The position numbers and the translations under genes are program-made. From Gamsiella multidivaricata (taxonomy: Eukaryota > Mortierellomycota > Mortierellomycetes > Mortierellales > Mortierellaceae): 64,000 nt of DNA. This document shows positions 35,817 to 47,948 of this stretch, piece by piece (the stretch's first letter is position 1; the number at the start of each line of letters is the position of its first letter). The notes beneath the pieces were generated by a model. That model was not told the origin of the DNA. It ran no database searches and saw only the letters and a list, made by a program, of their open reading frames with translations. The stretch is taken from NCBI RefSeq assembly GCF_025024155.1, contig NW_026251750.1:248001-312000 (forward strand), given 5' to 3'.

Positions 35817-37121
35817 CTAAGGGTTCGCCTCATTTGTGGTCCATTGACCTGCGGCGTCGGTGGTATAGATCTATTATCCAACGATCGAATTAAGATAGGA
35901 ACCAAGATTAGTACCGTTGCTCGTGCACAGAACTATGTGAAAAAAGCCTGACACGAGAATGATTTCTTACTGTTCTCTTGGGAGGAAGAGGCGAAGACTC
36001 AAAGTGGACAATGTCCAAAGGCTTGAAGACCAGCAGACAAAAGTTGTCCAGCGCAATATCATGCAAGATTTTTGCTGGGTTATCGTTGCGAATCTTGTTT
36101 TGCGCGGACACAGGCGAGAGCGGGGCCGCATCGGTGTCTGCCGCTCCAGCGGGGATGCTTCCTGAAAAGGCATTCCACCTCGAGCGAAAGGACGCGACGG
36201 ATGACGGCGAGGAGGGCGAGGACATCGGGTTGGGGGTGCCGTCCTGCGACATGAGACTATCCCGGTTGTTACTGCTTCCAATAGGTGACTTTGGGGCATC
36301 CTGCTGGGTCATGTCCTCCATAGCTAGGCATTGAAAGGCCGAGGCAGGTCCCTTGGGTACGCTACCGGCCATGGGCCAGGTGTACGAGGCCCTAATTTTC
36401 GGCGGTAGCTTGCGCCATTGCTCCTGACGCTTTACCTCCCAAAACTGATTCGAAACTTGGCGCTGTGCTGCCAGATCCTCGGTCGAGCCACTCACATGGG
36501 GCAGGACTGGCGGCGTGTAGCGGGTGACCTGGCGTGGTGCCGAGCAGATGTAGAACTTGCCAGTGAGGTGAAAGTATTCGCGCGATTTTGGCATTTGCCT
36601 GCAAGATAAGGAAGGTACAGGGTGAATTGAGCATAGCGCATCGGATGGAAAGAACCCACGGGTTTTCGAATGAAGAGGATGAGTGGAAGGAAACCTACCA
36701 GGCTAACTGTCCGACCTGGTTGCTTTGGATGGTCGAAAGCAGGTTCTGGTCCGTCATTGACATTTGGAAGAGCAAATAACGCCCATCCTCTTGCAAAAAG
36801 TCTTGGAACTGGACCGCCAGCAGTGTCACAGCTCCTAGTCGCGTCTTGGATGCCAAATGCAGGAAGACTACATACCATTGAGCGACAAGAACAGTGTAAG
36901 TTCAACAAGCACAAAGATACTCCGCTCCATCCCTGCTTCCTCTCGCCCACATAGGCGAGAGAATTGATAGTGCAGTTCAATTGGACTTTACCAGGATCAT
37001 CACTCCGACCGTAATTGGTCTTGTGTGCCTTTTGAAGAACGTGGGTCCAGGCAGGCCAGCCGTCAGGGCCCAACAGATTTAGTTCCGAGAGACTTCTCTC
37101 CACGGCCTGTAGGGAGGTCAT
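35817..37121 (-). CDS. Alr4036-type pyridoxamine-phosphate-oxidase-like FMN-binding protein
   Basis: Exons 37121-36992, 36867-36699, 36598-35971, 35870-35817; 326 aa. The split-barrel flavin-binding family (Pfam Alr4036) is related to PNPOx; its substrate is generally unknown. Family landmarks: GWPAWTHVLQKAHKTN, then DFLQEDGRYLLFQMSMTDQN and LLSTIQSNQVGQLAW, MPKSREYFHLTGKFYICSAP, EQWRKLPPKIRASYTWP, IALDNFCLLVFKPLDIVHFE, and the terminal TTDAAGQWTTNEANP, which corresponds to the usual 'W----VNP' ending and is reached only by removing the last intron. A Ser/Pro/Asn-rich insertion (about residues 190-255) interrupts the domain between the W-P-x-G region and the ALDNF strand. The start at 37121 is the first ATG in frame; an upstream exon cannot be excluded. 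Confidence 0.82.
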
Positions 37122-37573
37122 GAGGAATACGGATTAGATGGCTATTTCGTTGTTGAGGTCGGTTGGCGGGGTAATTGTCCAAGACGACAGCCTCCTGTGA
37201 TTCTAAAGCAATGGGTGGTGGTCCTGATGCCAGATTTCTTGCGGCTTTTCTGTTCCGATGTGGATTCAACGGACGAAGGTAGGCGAGAAAAGTAGGTAAT
37301 GGTGGAAGAAAAGAAAGAACGAGAAGGGTGTGCTCACAAATATTAATATTTCATTAGTGCTAACGGCGAAAACACAAAGGCCACTCCAAACGAGATGGTA
37401 ATCTGTCTAGTCTCTCTATATCGATGTTCACTTGAATGTCCACTGTTGCACGGTGCATCCTCCGCTTGCTTGGGCGAGTCGGGGCAGCAATAAAGACCCA
37501 TCACTAATAACGATGAGTGCGTCTTTAATAAGTATTCTCACAAGGATGGGATTTACGGAAAAGGCCATCTCTT
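37122..37573. other. spacer between flavin-protein start and DNA2 stop
   Basis: Nothing coding is supported. The first part must hold the promoter of the minus-strand flavin-binding gene. The part near 37573 is the DNA2 3' region. Confidence 0.35.
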
Positions 37574-40500
37574 TTAAACACCGTCTATAATATTCTTGAT
37601 AATCGGCATCCGCTTGAGGAGCACCTCCGTCTTGGCATGCACAGCTTTGGTTCCCTTTCTTCCCGAAGAGTTCGTATTCATCACATTGACATCGTGACAG
37701 ATGTTTTCCTTGCCCACAGAATTGGAGTCGCACTCGCTATCTCTGCTCAAGTCCGTATTCTCTTCCTCTTCCATAGCCGCAAGTAACGCTTCAGCGTGTT
37801 TACCCTTCGGCTCAGTCTTCCCAGGTCCACTCGCAATCTTGGTGGTCACCGCAGTATACGTCAGATGCGGATGTTGATGTTGTGCCTGCGGCGCCAATCT
37901 TAGGACCCACTTCTGCTGCTCCATCAGCTGCAGAAACCGCCCAAAAACTGCCGACCCTTGAAGAGTCCGTCTAGATCCAAATACAACCAGCTTGCGCTTC
38001 GCTCGCGTAAATGCCACATTGATGCGTCGCCAGTCCTTCAGCAACTCTCCTACATGCTGCCCATTATTTGAGCGCACTAGCGAAACAATCACACACTCCT
38101 TGTCCTTTCCCTGGTAGCGGTCCACTGTGTGGATATCCAGCAATGGCCTTGCTCGTATGAGCCTGGATAGCACCTTTAGTTGTGCTCGCAAAACTGAGAT
38201 GACACCGATATCCTGTTCCGAAATCCCACCGCTGATCAATGCCTCAGTCAATTGAAGTACCAAGAGAGCCTCCGTCGGGTTCTGGGTCGAGTTACCAACC
38301 TGTACCTCGTATGCCGGCACGTCATCTGTATCAATGAAAATGACTGATCGTGATGGATTCAACGCTTGCTCAAGCCAGCAGGAATTCCCCAGAGAGAATC
38401 TACTGCAGGCAGGAGGACGCACTGTGCCATTATCGTCCGGTACGTATAGATCATTCTCTGGATGGCAGTGTCTCCTGAAGTTGTCCATGTCTGGGATGTC
38501 TAGAACTTTATGGGCGACTTGTTCTGTAGCACACTCGAGCTGATTCTCATACACCAGAGTGTTGGACAGGAGCATGATGTCCTCATTCATACGGTATTGC
38601 TGCTTTAGACTGACAACAGCCTCCGGGTATTGATCCGAGAGTATCTTGAACAAACTAAGATCAAATCCATCCTTCTTTGCCTCTGCATTTTTGACCTATA
38701 CAGAAAGGAAGTGGGCGTTCAGCACATTGAAAATAATGGGGACCATGCTGTGTTCCATTGAGTACAACTGTCATAAGCCACGGTCAACTTACAAGAGGCG
38801 GAAGTTGATTGTGATCCCCAACGAGAACAAAGACATCGGCATAACGTATGGGCCCAAGGCATGCTGGCAGAGTGATCTGGGATGCCTCATCGATTATGCA
38901 GTAGTCAAAGCGTTTCTCTGTGAATAGGGGGCTATTATACTCAAGGAGAGCAACACATTGTTAGAGTCATATCCACATAATAAAGAACAATAATAATGAC
39001 TACTCTCGCTCTGAAATACTTACTCGCCAATGCCTAGACATGTCGTCCCGACAACTTGACATCTTCCATAAAATTTATGGATAGCTTCTACAGTGTTCAT
39101 AGGCGGTTGACTAAAGTCAGGTATCAGGTGCCGGATGTCCCGATGGATCCTATCCTTGTTTCCAAGTCGTACAACATTGATGTCGGACCGCAGCTTCATT
39201 AAAACGTTGTCAACAGCAGAATGAGTGTACGAGCTCAAGAGGACTGATTTCCCTTGCGCAACCAGCGTGTGTATAATTTGAGCAATCGTCGTGGTCTTCC
39301 CTGTCCCTGGCATGCCGAGAATAAGTGCATAGTCCCTTGCAGTCAGCACGGTTTCGATGGCATGTCGCTGATCGTCATTCAAGTGCAAGTCATTGTGCTG
39401 AAAGACTTTGACAGGTTCAAAGATAGGGCGTTCCAGATCGACAACAAGACGTCGTCGCTTTGAATCACCTCCGTCCGCGTCTGCACGAAACAGTTGCACC
39501 AGATTGTTCCTGGTCCTGGCGATCCCAGCTGCCATTTCATCCTTGTCGATGCGAAAGGTAGTCCCAAACTTTTGGAGATACGCGTGATAGCTGCCAAAAT
39601 CACTTGCAGCCGACCTGGATGATGCGACAATGTCTATCAACCCTCTGTAGGACTGATTGCGTTCCTGGTCATAGCCATCCAGTCTGATCGGAGGGCCTAG
39701 TAGTGGTCGATCCAGGCCAACTGTAACATCGCTCATACTCATATCCTGGACTTGGCCAATCGCTAGAGCATAGTGCTGAGTTTCTGAGGAGACGACAATA
39801 GGGTCGCCGACAGAGATATTGGAGCTCAGCAGCGAATTGCCACCACGCAGAGTTTGTGATAGCGTTTGCTGGCTGAGAGAGGGTAAAGGCGCCTCAATTT
39901 TGAACCGATATCGATAGCGGCCATATCGTCCTAATGAGATATCATCGACGCCATCGTCCACGGCTTTGGCCCGCGGTTCGCTACTATGCAGCTGCTCGAC
40001 AAGGAGCAGGTTGCTGAAGCAATCTCCTGCCGCTTGTCGCTCAGCTGACAGCATGGACCAAATCTGACTTTGGAACATGGCCACGTCGCCTTGCTCCAAG
40101 GTCAGCAATCGATTCCAATGACGAAGAAATGCTGCATGAGTCCCGTTCAGATGATCCGTAACCTCGTCGAACCTCGTTCCCAGACCAGACGACTCGGCAT
40201 TACCGTCCTCAAGCAGCTTATGAAGCACACTGCATGACGAGAATGAAAAGCATCGCTCACATTTCTGTGCGTTCTTGGCCATGGGAGGCAACGTCAACAT
40301 TTCCTCTTCGAAAACGGCAATTTCGTTGCGTTGCATGAGAATCGTCCTGATCTCATCATGGGGTGCTGGAACGCGAATGAACTCTCCTGTTTTTAAATAA
40401 AGTAGTAAGCCCCACCGCACATCCACATCTATTGAAGAATTCGTGGTTAGCGGGAAGAAATGGGCGATATGTATCCAGCTATTATCACCAAAAAGGTACG

Positions 40501-43500
40501 GAAGGGGCTATTTACCGTAGCGATCCGTCATAAGAAGGGTATAGAGCATGGTTTGAGCACGATGTGGTATGACGGACTTCCTGCCAGTTTTCAATTCGAA
40601 AGGGACCGTCAGGGTGCACATGTCGATCTCTTCGAAGCCAGCGGTCTTTTTGGTCGTCTTGACAACCACTTGGATGCTTGCATCGATCTTGCCCTTCAAG
40701 CCAAACATGGGTGACCAAATGTTTTCTTCGATGTCCAGGATCTTGTTAACACACAACACGTCTGACCTATTGCTAATTGCTACGCCAATGCTGTCCTCAA
40801 AAGTTCCTTCTGACTATTCATCATAAAAGATGCAAATATGAGAGAAATTTAGCAACTTCAAAATGGCTATGAACATTGCATACAGACGTTTCCGGAAATT
40901 AGCCTGTGTGACAAATAAAGCGGAACATACAGTGGGCGTAGCTCTTAGGTATCGTCTTGCCCAGTCTTGACAGGATGGTATCAGCCGCGATATGCTATCT
41001 CTAGCGATATCAATGGACTCATTGACAAGATACAGGTCATTCAGATGAGCTTTGATAATTTTATCAATGCAGGATTCCATGGCCGCAGTCGAAAAGTTGT
41101 TGGCTTGGAGAGAATGTTGAAACAGCTCGTGAAGCATTGTTCCATGAATGAGTGGCACTGTGGTTTTGTCAGTCTTTCGAGTCCGGATGTCAACAATCGG
41201 TTTTCTGATGCACGAAAAGCTCTCTGCAAGGACTGACGTTGGGATGAGAATGTCGGGTCGGACAATCAGGAAGCCCTGTGCATCGTTCACCATCAATTCT
41301 GGTGTATTCAGCTGGAAGAACAACGCATTGATGACGTGAACAATGTTGCCTATAAGGAAGAAGAGTTCTCTCAGTACCACGATAGGTAAATGGCGATCTT
41401 ACGACCCTGTCTTGCTCTTACCTGGTGCGATCCGGCTGGAGCTCCAAGAATCCCGCAAGAATATTCGATAGTGAGTGCTGTCTTTCGTTTCCTGTGCCTC
41501 AAGGACCTACAATGAAAAAACTTTAGTATCAAACACAGGTGTGTCATTCAAAAGCAGCCATATAGTCAATTGAGCTTAATTCTTACCTTGCATCGCCCGA
41601 TCCAGCGACTATCTATAATACCATCGCTGACCTCATTGACAAGAAAGCGCCTATACTTTGCGCTGTCTTTCCGAGGCATCGAAGAGAACTCCTAAAGGAT
41701 AGTAACAAAAAGTTTTAGACGTCAATGTCACGTCTACGGCAGCTCTGCATCGACATACATTAACAGATAGAACTCTTACACTGAGGCCGAGATCGTCTTC
41801 GATGTCAAAGTCGTCTCCTAAATCCAACAGATCGTCAAAATCGTCTCTGGGGGACGCAACTCTTGCCTGATTCACCAGAGGAGTCGTTTCGGCACATTCT
41901 GAACTTTGCAGTGTGGAGCGTATGTTGATCATGCTGGCAGAAGACTCCATATCCAAGTCTAAAAGCTCCCGGTGGACGTGAGAGAAACCTCTGTTGGCAC
42001 ACGACCCCGCAGAACTGGATGGACAGGACACCGATGTCGTGTTTGAACCGGCGGAGCTCATAGACGTTGAGGACAGCTCCAACTGCGTGAGCTCCGCAAA
42101 GTCTTGGTCGTCCATATCCAAATCTGTGAAAAAGCTGTCGAACTCCCCAGGAGGGGATTGTGGCTGAGGAAGCCGGTCCTGCAATGGAATCCCCGATATG
42201 CTGTCCGATGCCGTTGGCCGGTCAAATACCCTGGCCCTTCGCCCTGAAAATAATGTACTGGCACCTGTACTCTGCCTGGAGCCCATTAGTGTTCGCATGG
42301 ATAAAGATGGACCCCCACTGTCATCCTGTCCATTTTCAGAGGGCTCCCCAATGTTAGCGTTTATCTGCTCAATCATCTTCAACACATCCTCACGGCGCTT
42401 GGAGGGGGACGTCATGTATGCTGGAAAAGGTAGATTTGAGGAGGATACGGGTCTAGTTGTGCCTCCTCGTTCCTTGGCGCAGCCTAATTCGTGCGCGCTA
42501 CGATGTCGGACGAGGCCTTGCCGATGCGCCGCCATGTTTTTGTGTCGATCGACAAGCTCCTTTGTGGGCGACTTTGGGTCGGGCCTCTCTAAATCTTCCA
42601 GATCGTCTTCTAGGTCAGGATCTAAGACAATACTGGATCCACGGATCGTGTTTAGCATATCCTTGATCCGATCTCTCGGTTCCTTATCCATTGATCGCAA
42701 TGCTGCACCTGCAGAGGATGTCTCGTAAAGACGGCCCACGATCGATGCAATCTCTTCCTCATGCGAGCTGCCACTACTCATGGCCTCAAGCTTTTTCAGC
42801 GCCTCTGATGGCGGCGTCCTAACCCAAAAGACAGAATCCTGAGGTGAAAGACCGAGGGACTCCATGGTTGAAGATGAGCGTCGAGACTTTTCATTTGGAG
42901 TCCTGAAAGGGCTGGATTTTTCGTTGGATTTCTGAGAAACTGAGCTATTGCGTTGAGTGATATCCTTTTGAGGAGTGGTAGTGATGGTGGTACCTGACTG
43001 CGAGGATGAATCCGGGATAATTATGGGCTGAGTTGCTGGCCCTATCTGCTTCTGATTCGTCAAGTCGTCCACATTCTCAGTTTGCTCTGACAATTGCACA
43101 GCAGCAGGGTCTGAGGTGTCAGGCGGCGAAACTATCATAGATCGTGTGCAAAAAAAAAAACTCATAAGTATGCATGACAGGCAGCCAAAGCAGTATGCAA
43201 GTGGATTTAAACGAGAGCAGATCCAACCTGGCATGCGATCCTCAAATGGCAATGCATTATCGTTGACGGCTGATATTGCAGCTGCGGTGCGTTGAATGGT
43301 GAAAACACGAGCCTTTTCTGCCTTGAATCGCTTCAATGGCTTTGTAGTGAGCATTGACATGGCTCGTGAACCAGAATTAGCGAGGTATTCATCGTCATTG
43401 TCATCGATGATGATCCGCCGTGGCGCCTTTGCCCCAACTGCTCTTTCAGATAAAAGGGCTAATGCTGATAATGAGACGGATGTTGGAGCTGGCTTTGCAA

Positions 43501-43843
43501 TGGGCGTTGAATGCAGTGTCGAGGGTTTGGTGGGTATTATTGATGCAGGAATAGCCGGCGCTTCCTTTGCAGATGTATCGGGTGGACGCGCTTTGAAGAA
43601 ACTACTCAGACTCGCCTAAAAGAATCGCATCCGATTGCCATCAATTAAACCACATTTAACACCAAGCATGGCGCTCCTATAATCCTTCATAGCGGTGCTG
43701 TCTCCTACCTGGCTCAGTTTAGTGTCTGTCCGAGTACCCAGCGTTGAGCTGCTACTACTCTTTTTGAACATACTAGTGCTGCCAAAACTCTTGCTGCTAC
43801 TGCTGTTGATGGTATTAGCTTTCTTCTTCGGCATAGTGGGCAT
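37574..43843 (-). CDS. DNA2: DNA2 replication ATP-dependent nuclease/helicase
   Basis: Exons 43843-43709, 43615-43228, 43131-41780, 41691-41587, 41506-41422, 41349-40931, 40813-40516, 40428-39024, 38931-38793, 38695-37574; about 1815 aa. DNA2 cuts and unwinds flaps in Okazaki-fragment maturation and resects DNA ends. A Ser/Lys-rich N-terminus carries QASLSSFF (residues 45-52), a PCNA-interacting box formed across intron 1. The nuclease core has SFSC735, LHELFQ, GKIDASI and PFELKTGR, and the Fe-S cysteines [10 protein letters not shown] (984, 987, 993). The SF1 helicase has [10 protein letters not shown] (about 1299), [67 protein letters not shown] and [13 protein letters not shown]. The 96-bp intron at 43227-43132 is in frame without a stop, so its removal is inferred. 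It is divergent from the methyltransferase gene. Confidence 0.94.
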
Positions 43844-44151
43844 CACACAGTAGTTGCACTTTGCACACTGGTGCTAGCTGGCGTTCTTATGCGATGCAAG
43901 GCTGGCCCTGTAATAGCTATTGCCTTGGTCAGCCAGGCAAGTGCGTGAAGAAGGCGTAGTGCTGGCGCTGCTGTGCCCACTTGTTACCGGTGGACGTCAA
44001 ACAAGTGATGTTGAGGTGAGCTCCAGGACGACACAAGCAGGCTGTTGACAAAAATGAGATGTATGTGACTGCAGACACGACCCTGTTCCAAACGCCACAA
44101 AGATCGCGGATCGTGCACAGCACTGCCACTAGGTTGTTCCCATCACTCGCC
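43844..44151. promoter_or_regulatory. 308-bp divergent region between DNA2 and the methyltransferase gene
   Basis: The two start codons face away from each other, so both promoters must lie here or in the leaders. No factor site is claimed. An in-frame ATG at 44059 would extend the methyltransferase by 31 codons. Confidence 0.5.
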
Positions 44152-45227
44152 ATGGCATCCCTCGTCTCCAGATCCAGAGTGAAGTCGACTGCACTTGCTC
44201 GTGTGTTGCCCGCAAGGATCAATCCAGTATGCAGAGTCCGTGCATTTCGCTCCAGTAGGGCAGTGGCAACCATGAACCCGAGCCTTATGTCTGGACAGGA
44301 GAACGAGACCACCACAAACCAGGAGTCCATCTTTCGCTACTGCGAGCTGCACTCCACCTCTTTACCCGATAAACACGCAACGCTTCATGCCAATTCTGTC
44401 ACTCTCTACGCTGGGGCAGCTGACAAGGCTGTTTCAGCGCTTCAAGGTCAATTACTGCAGATGTTGATGCGTATAACAAGGCCATATATGGTTCTCGAGC
44501 TTGGATGCTTTATGGGATATAGTGCCATGGCCATGGCGGATGGGATGCCCAGGAATTCGAAGCTGTATACATGCGAGAAAGACGCTAAAGCGGCCCAACT
44601 TGCGCGCGAATTGTTTATGCGGCATGGTTACGATCACTTCTCTCCAGAGCACACGAGACAGCCTGTAGAGATCGAACTCCTGGAAGGCGATGCAATGTCC
44701 AGTCTCAAGGTCCTATCCAGGAACAAGATCAAGTTTGATGTTGTGTTTCTTGGTAAGACGCCTGTCTTGCGGTCGCCAGGTTGTCAGCTTTCATACTGAG
44801 AATGCCTGCCCAACATTCTTGATAAGAGACTTCTCCCTGATTTGTTGCATGGGCTATCATCCATTCTGTAGATGCCGACAAGGGAAGCTATGTCAAATAT
44901 CTGAACTTTATACTAGATCATAATCTTTTGGCACCCGATGGCTATATCCTTGCCGACAATGTACTCTTTCGAGGTCTGGTGCTACAGTCCAATGATTCAC
45001 AGGCCGGGGCATCTTCACTGCCTCCAACGCCTCCGCCATCGCCACCATTGCCGCCACAGTCAACCAATTCTCAGTCGGGGAACAGAAAGGAGAGCTCAAA
45101 GTTCCAGCGGACAGCCAACCAGATGGACAGCTTCAACAAGTATGTCAAGAATGACCCACGCGTCTCTGTCGTTGTCCTTCCTGTCTTTGATGGCCTGAGT
45201 GTTATTATGAGAAAGAACATACCATGA
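44152..45227 (+). CDS. class I, cation-dependent O-methyltransferase (caffeoyl-CoA/catechol OMT-like)
   Basis: Exons 44152-44752 and 44872-45227; 318 aa. It transfers methyl groups from S-adenosylmethionine to a hydroxyl on a small molecule; the substrate cannot be told. Residues 1-40 (MASLVSRSRVKSTALARVLP...) lack acids and look like a mitochondrial presequence. The SAM pocket is VLELGCFMGYSAMAMADG. YTCEKDAKAAQLARELF, EIELLEGDAMSSL and FDVVFLDADKGSYVKYL follow, the last holding the metal-binding Asp pair rejoined over the intron. APDGYILADNVLFRG is the second metal-ligand region, and SVVVLPVFDGLSVIMRK the usual C-terminus. A Pro/Ser-rich insertion (SLPPTPPPSPPLPPQS) sits in the loop after the metal site. 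AATAAA is at 45253-45258. Confidence 0.9.
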
Positions 45228-45714
45228 CAACAAACGCGGTTTATTGTATTCGAATAAAGTATGGCATTTCAACCACAATAGTTCATGGCAGCGAGCTTAA
45301 AAAGTCTCACTTGCTTGTGTACATGAGAGAGGACAAAGCTGCCTCGCTCATTTGCAACTCTTTAATGCTATATTCTTATCGGTTTCGACAGCTACAGTAG
45401 GATACGTCTCATTCGCCTTAGTAAGTGATGGTCGGAGGTGATAGTCGGAGGTGCTGGTGCATGGCTCATATCATCTTCGGAAATTGCTACTTGTCGACCG
45501 GTACGTAACTTCCATCTCCGCCTCAGATAGCCTTCAGCACGCGACTATCACTGCTTATAGCTCAGCTTGCACACCTTGTTTGTCTGCCAATGCATTGGTG
45601 CACTTGTTCCTACCGTTTGGCTCGTCTCTCTCTATGCGTTTATCAAAGATTACTATTGCTCTATTCTTTTCTGCTATCCGGTGTCCCCTACCTTCGCTGT
45701 ACGTCCCCACACTC
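45228..45714. other. spacer, nothing recognised
   Basis: This is the 3' region of the methyltransferase gene, followed by about 450 bp without supported coding sequence. Confidence 0.35.
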
Positions 45715-46764
45715 CTAAGACTTCTTGGGATCTTCTTCTGCCTTGTCTTCAGTCTTCACTTTGTGCTGTCTTTTTTTCTTTTTCGGCCCAATGCTGCTTC
45801 TGATCCATTCCTTCCTGGGCCTCCCTTTACTGCTGATCTTAATGGGGTCCTGCATATCATAAATACCACCACCGTTCCCTGCGATTTCGTCGTCGAGCAT
45901 GTCGATCACTTTCATAGCTAGCTCCGGAACGAAAGCTGCCTTTTCTGCCATCTTCATTATTCTCCCAAAAATTTCACCGTACAGCTTCCTTTAGGATAGT
46001 ACCTTTGGGCTTGGTCGCACCGTTCTCATTGAGATGAGGAAGTTGTCGATGGTTTCCATGTAATCTAGTGGGTGCACTCTTTTAGCGATGCTAATTGCTT
46101 AATTGTAGGTGGTGGAAAACACGAATGGCTCCTTACTCAAGTCGAACTTGGCATTGTCTTGATGGTACTCGTGAAACCATTTCTCCTCGATAAGGATTAT
46201 ATGGTACCTGCAGTTCCTATCAATCAGTATCACAGTAAAAAGGTGACAGCAGGCTAGATCAGTGTTTGAAGGAGAAGGCGTGTGCAGGGGTAGGACCAGG
46301 GATTTGCAAGGCGCGAAACGTCATAGACGCACCCAACGCTGCTTTCTTCAAGCTGAGAGCATCGCGGTTAATAATGCCCTGCGGTGGTCCTGCTTGGCTG
46401 CACTCTCGACCTAGGCACAGCAAGCAAAGAGCACATATGGCAGTGGAATAAAATTGGCAAGGAGATGCATAAACTACATGCAGCAAGGTAAAAATAATAA
46501 AAAACAAGAGAGTTGCAGTAGATTCTCCTAGTTGGATGTCCTTCGCATGGACAGAGGCTCCATAAAACAAAGATTCTCTCATTTCGGTCCCCATCTGATG
46601 CAAGTCAAAGGTGCCAAGGTAACACTAATTTCTGCTGTGGATCTCCTCAAACAAGGCTTTGCACCGCAACATCTGCTTGCTGTTTGTCTTGACACGCCTG
46701 AGCTTGAAGTACCTTGTGGCCATCGCTTCCTGTGATACCTTCTCTGCCGCTGCCTGGAACACTT
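45715..46764 (-). pseudogene. decayed gene of unknown family with a KGRPR-type basic tail
   Basis: From about 46275 down to 45715 one single frame stays coding-like for about 180 codons with only two TAA stops: LIDRNCRYHIILIEEKWFHE, YHQDNAKFDLSKEPFVFS, then MRTVRPSPKVLS, KLYGEIFGRIMKMAEKAAFV, PELAMKVIDMLDDEIAGNGG and the end SSKGRPRKEWIRSSIGPKKK. Upstream, in another frame, 46762-46550 gives EKVSQEAMATRYFKLRRVKT and KQMLRCKALFEEIHSRN, a TAG, and TFDLHQMGTEMRESLFYGAS. The KGRPR plus lysine ending recalls the tails of some MULE/FAR1-type transposases, but that is only a resemblance. The gene is not functional as read. Confidence 0.5.
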
Positions 46765-47312
46765 ATAATGGGGAAGATGTCGGATCCAGTGACGACTTCC
46801 GGCTACTGTGAATCTTCTCAACTCTCTTAGTCGACTGTATACCAGCTGTAAAGTGTGCTGAGACCCAAGGCTAGGCTCAGTGCTCACGGCGATCAAAGAG
46901 TCTTGAAAGATACCTTGTTAGAAGCTGAACCCCTGTGTTTAAAGGGATCCTTCACCTACTTCGGCTTGTACCCTCGCGCATGATCGCACTCTAGAATAAC
47001 TGTGTTCATGAGAGAAGTAGATTTATTAGCTACTGAACGCCTGTTTACAAACGCGAGTTGGCTACAAAAAAAACGCTTGTGCTCTGGGCCATTCTTAAAT
47101 AGAGTCCTCATCAGAAAGTCGCGATCCAATATATTGTGATAGAATGAATACCTTCCTTTTTGGGGGTGATACACTGTACATGCGTTAAATCACGACCACA
47201 TTCATTGAATTGAGAATCTACTCTAAAAATATATTGGGTCGGGACTTTCTGCTCATTACTATCCCTTTCATCCACGAGATACCCGCTGCCAAGTATTGAC
47301 TATGACGCTTGA
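46765..47312. other. spacer, nothing recognised
   Basis: It is A/T-rich with short frames only, on both strands. Confidence 0.3.
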
Positions 47313-47948
47313 CCATGAAGCTTTGTACATGCTTAATCTTTGAACTCTCAAAAAATAATCTGCAACCTGTGCTACTGCTGCTTGGATTGGGACCTTTCAC
47401 TGTAGCAAAGGTAGAACGTCTAACTTTCTTTTTTTTTTTTTTGCACGTTCTAACGCTTTTCTCTTTCGTCTCTTATCAAGGAAATCGATATAGAAATCGT
47501 TACTGCTATTGTGTCTAGGATGAACAAAGGAGACAATCTCAAGGTTTGAACCCGATCTTCATATTGCGTCCAAAGAATCAAAGTTCCTGCTCCTCTCCTG
47601 CCTGTTGTCGATCTTTGAAGAGACTTGTTATTTACATGAAGAGTTGCCAGTCAAGGATAGGAATAATGCTCCCTGTGTCATCCAAGTAGACTATGCTCTC
47701 CGAGTTTGGAGGCGACTTCGCTAGAGCGCATCATTTTCCAGTATCTGACACTGGCTTCGCTGGGCCTGAGTTCCACAATGATACATATGTTTGAAAGGTT
47801 GGCCAAATCACGTCGATGGGTCTGCACGGTAAGCAATCTCCCTGACGGGGTCGGCGACAAGATTATATCAGATGTAAGACGAGGCTATTCTTGGGCCTCC
47901 ATTGACAGCCCGAAGTTCATGTTTATACATATACATCATGTTGCTTAA
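47313..47948 (+). pseudogene. decayed or fragmentary coding region of unknown family
   Basis: Coding-like blocks follow each other on the plus strand: CLIFELSKNNLQPVLLLLGL and GPFTVAK, then a good intron candidate (GTAGAACG to TTATCAAG with a T-tract and CTAAC word, about 47411-47480), then EIDIEIVTAIVSR. A neighbouring frame then reads ETISRFEPDLHIASKESKF, LLLSCLLSIFEETCYLHEEL and VIQVDYALRVWRRLR to a stop, and a third frame reads SLERIIFQYLTLASLGLSST and VCTVSNLPDGVGDKIISDVR to a TAA at 47946. Frame changes without splice signals suggest decay. No family is recognised. Confidence 0.35.
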
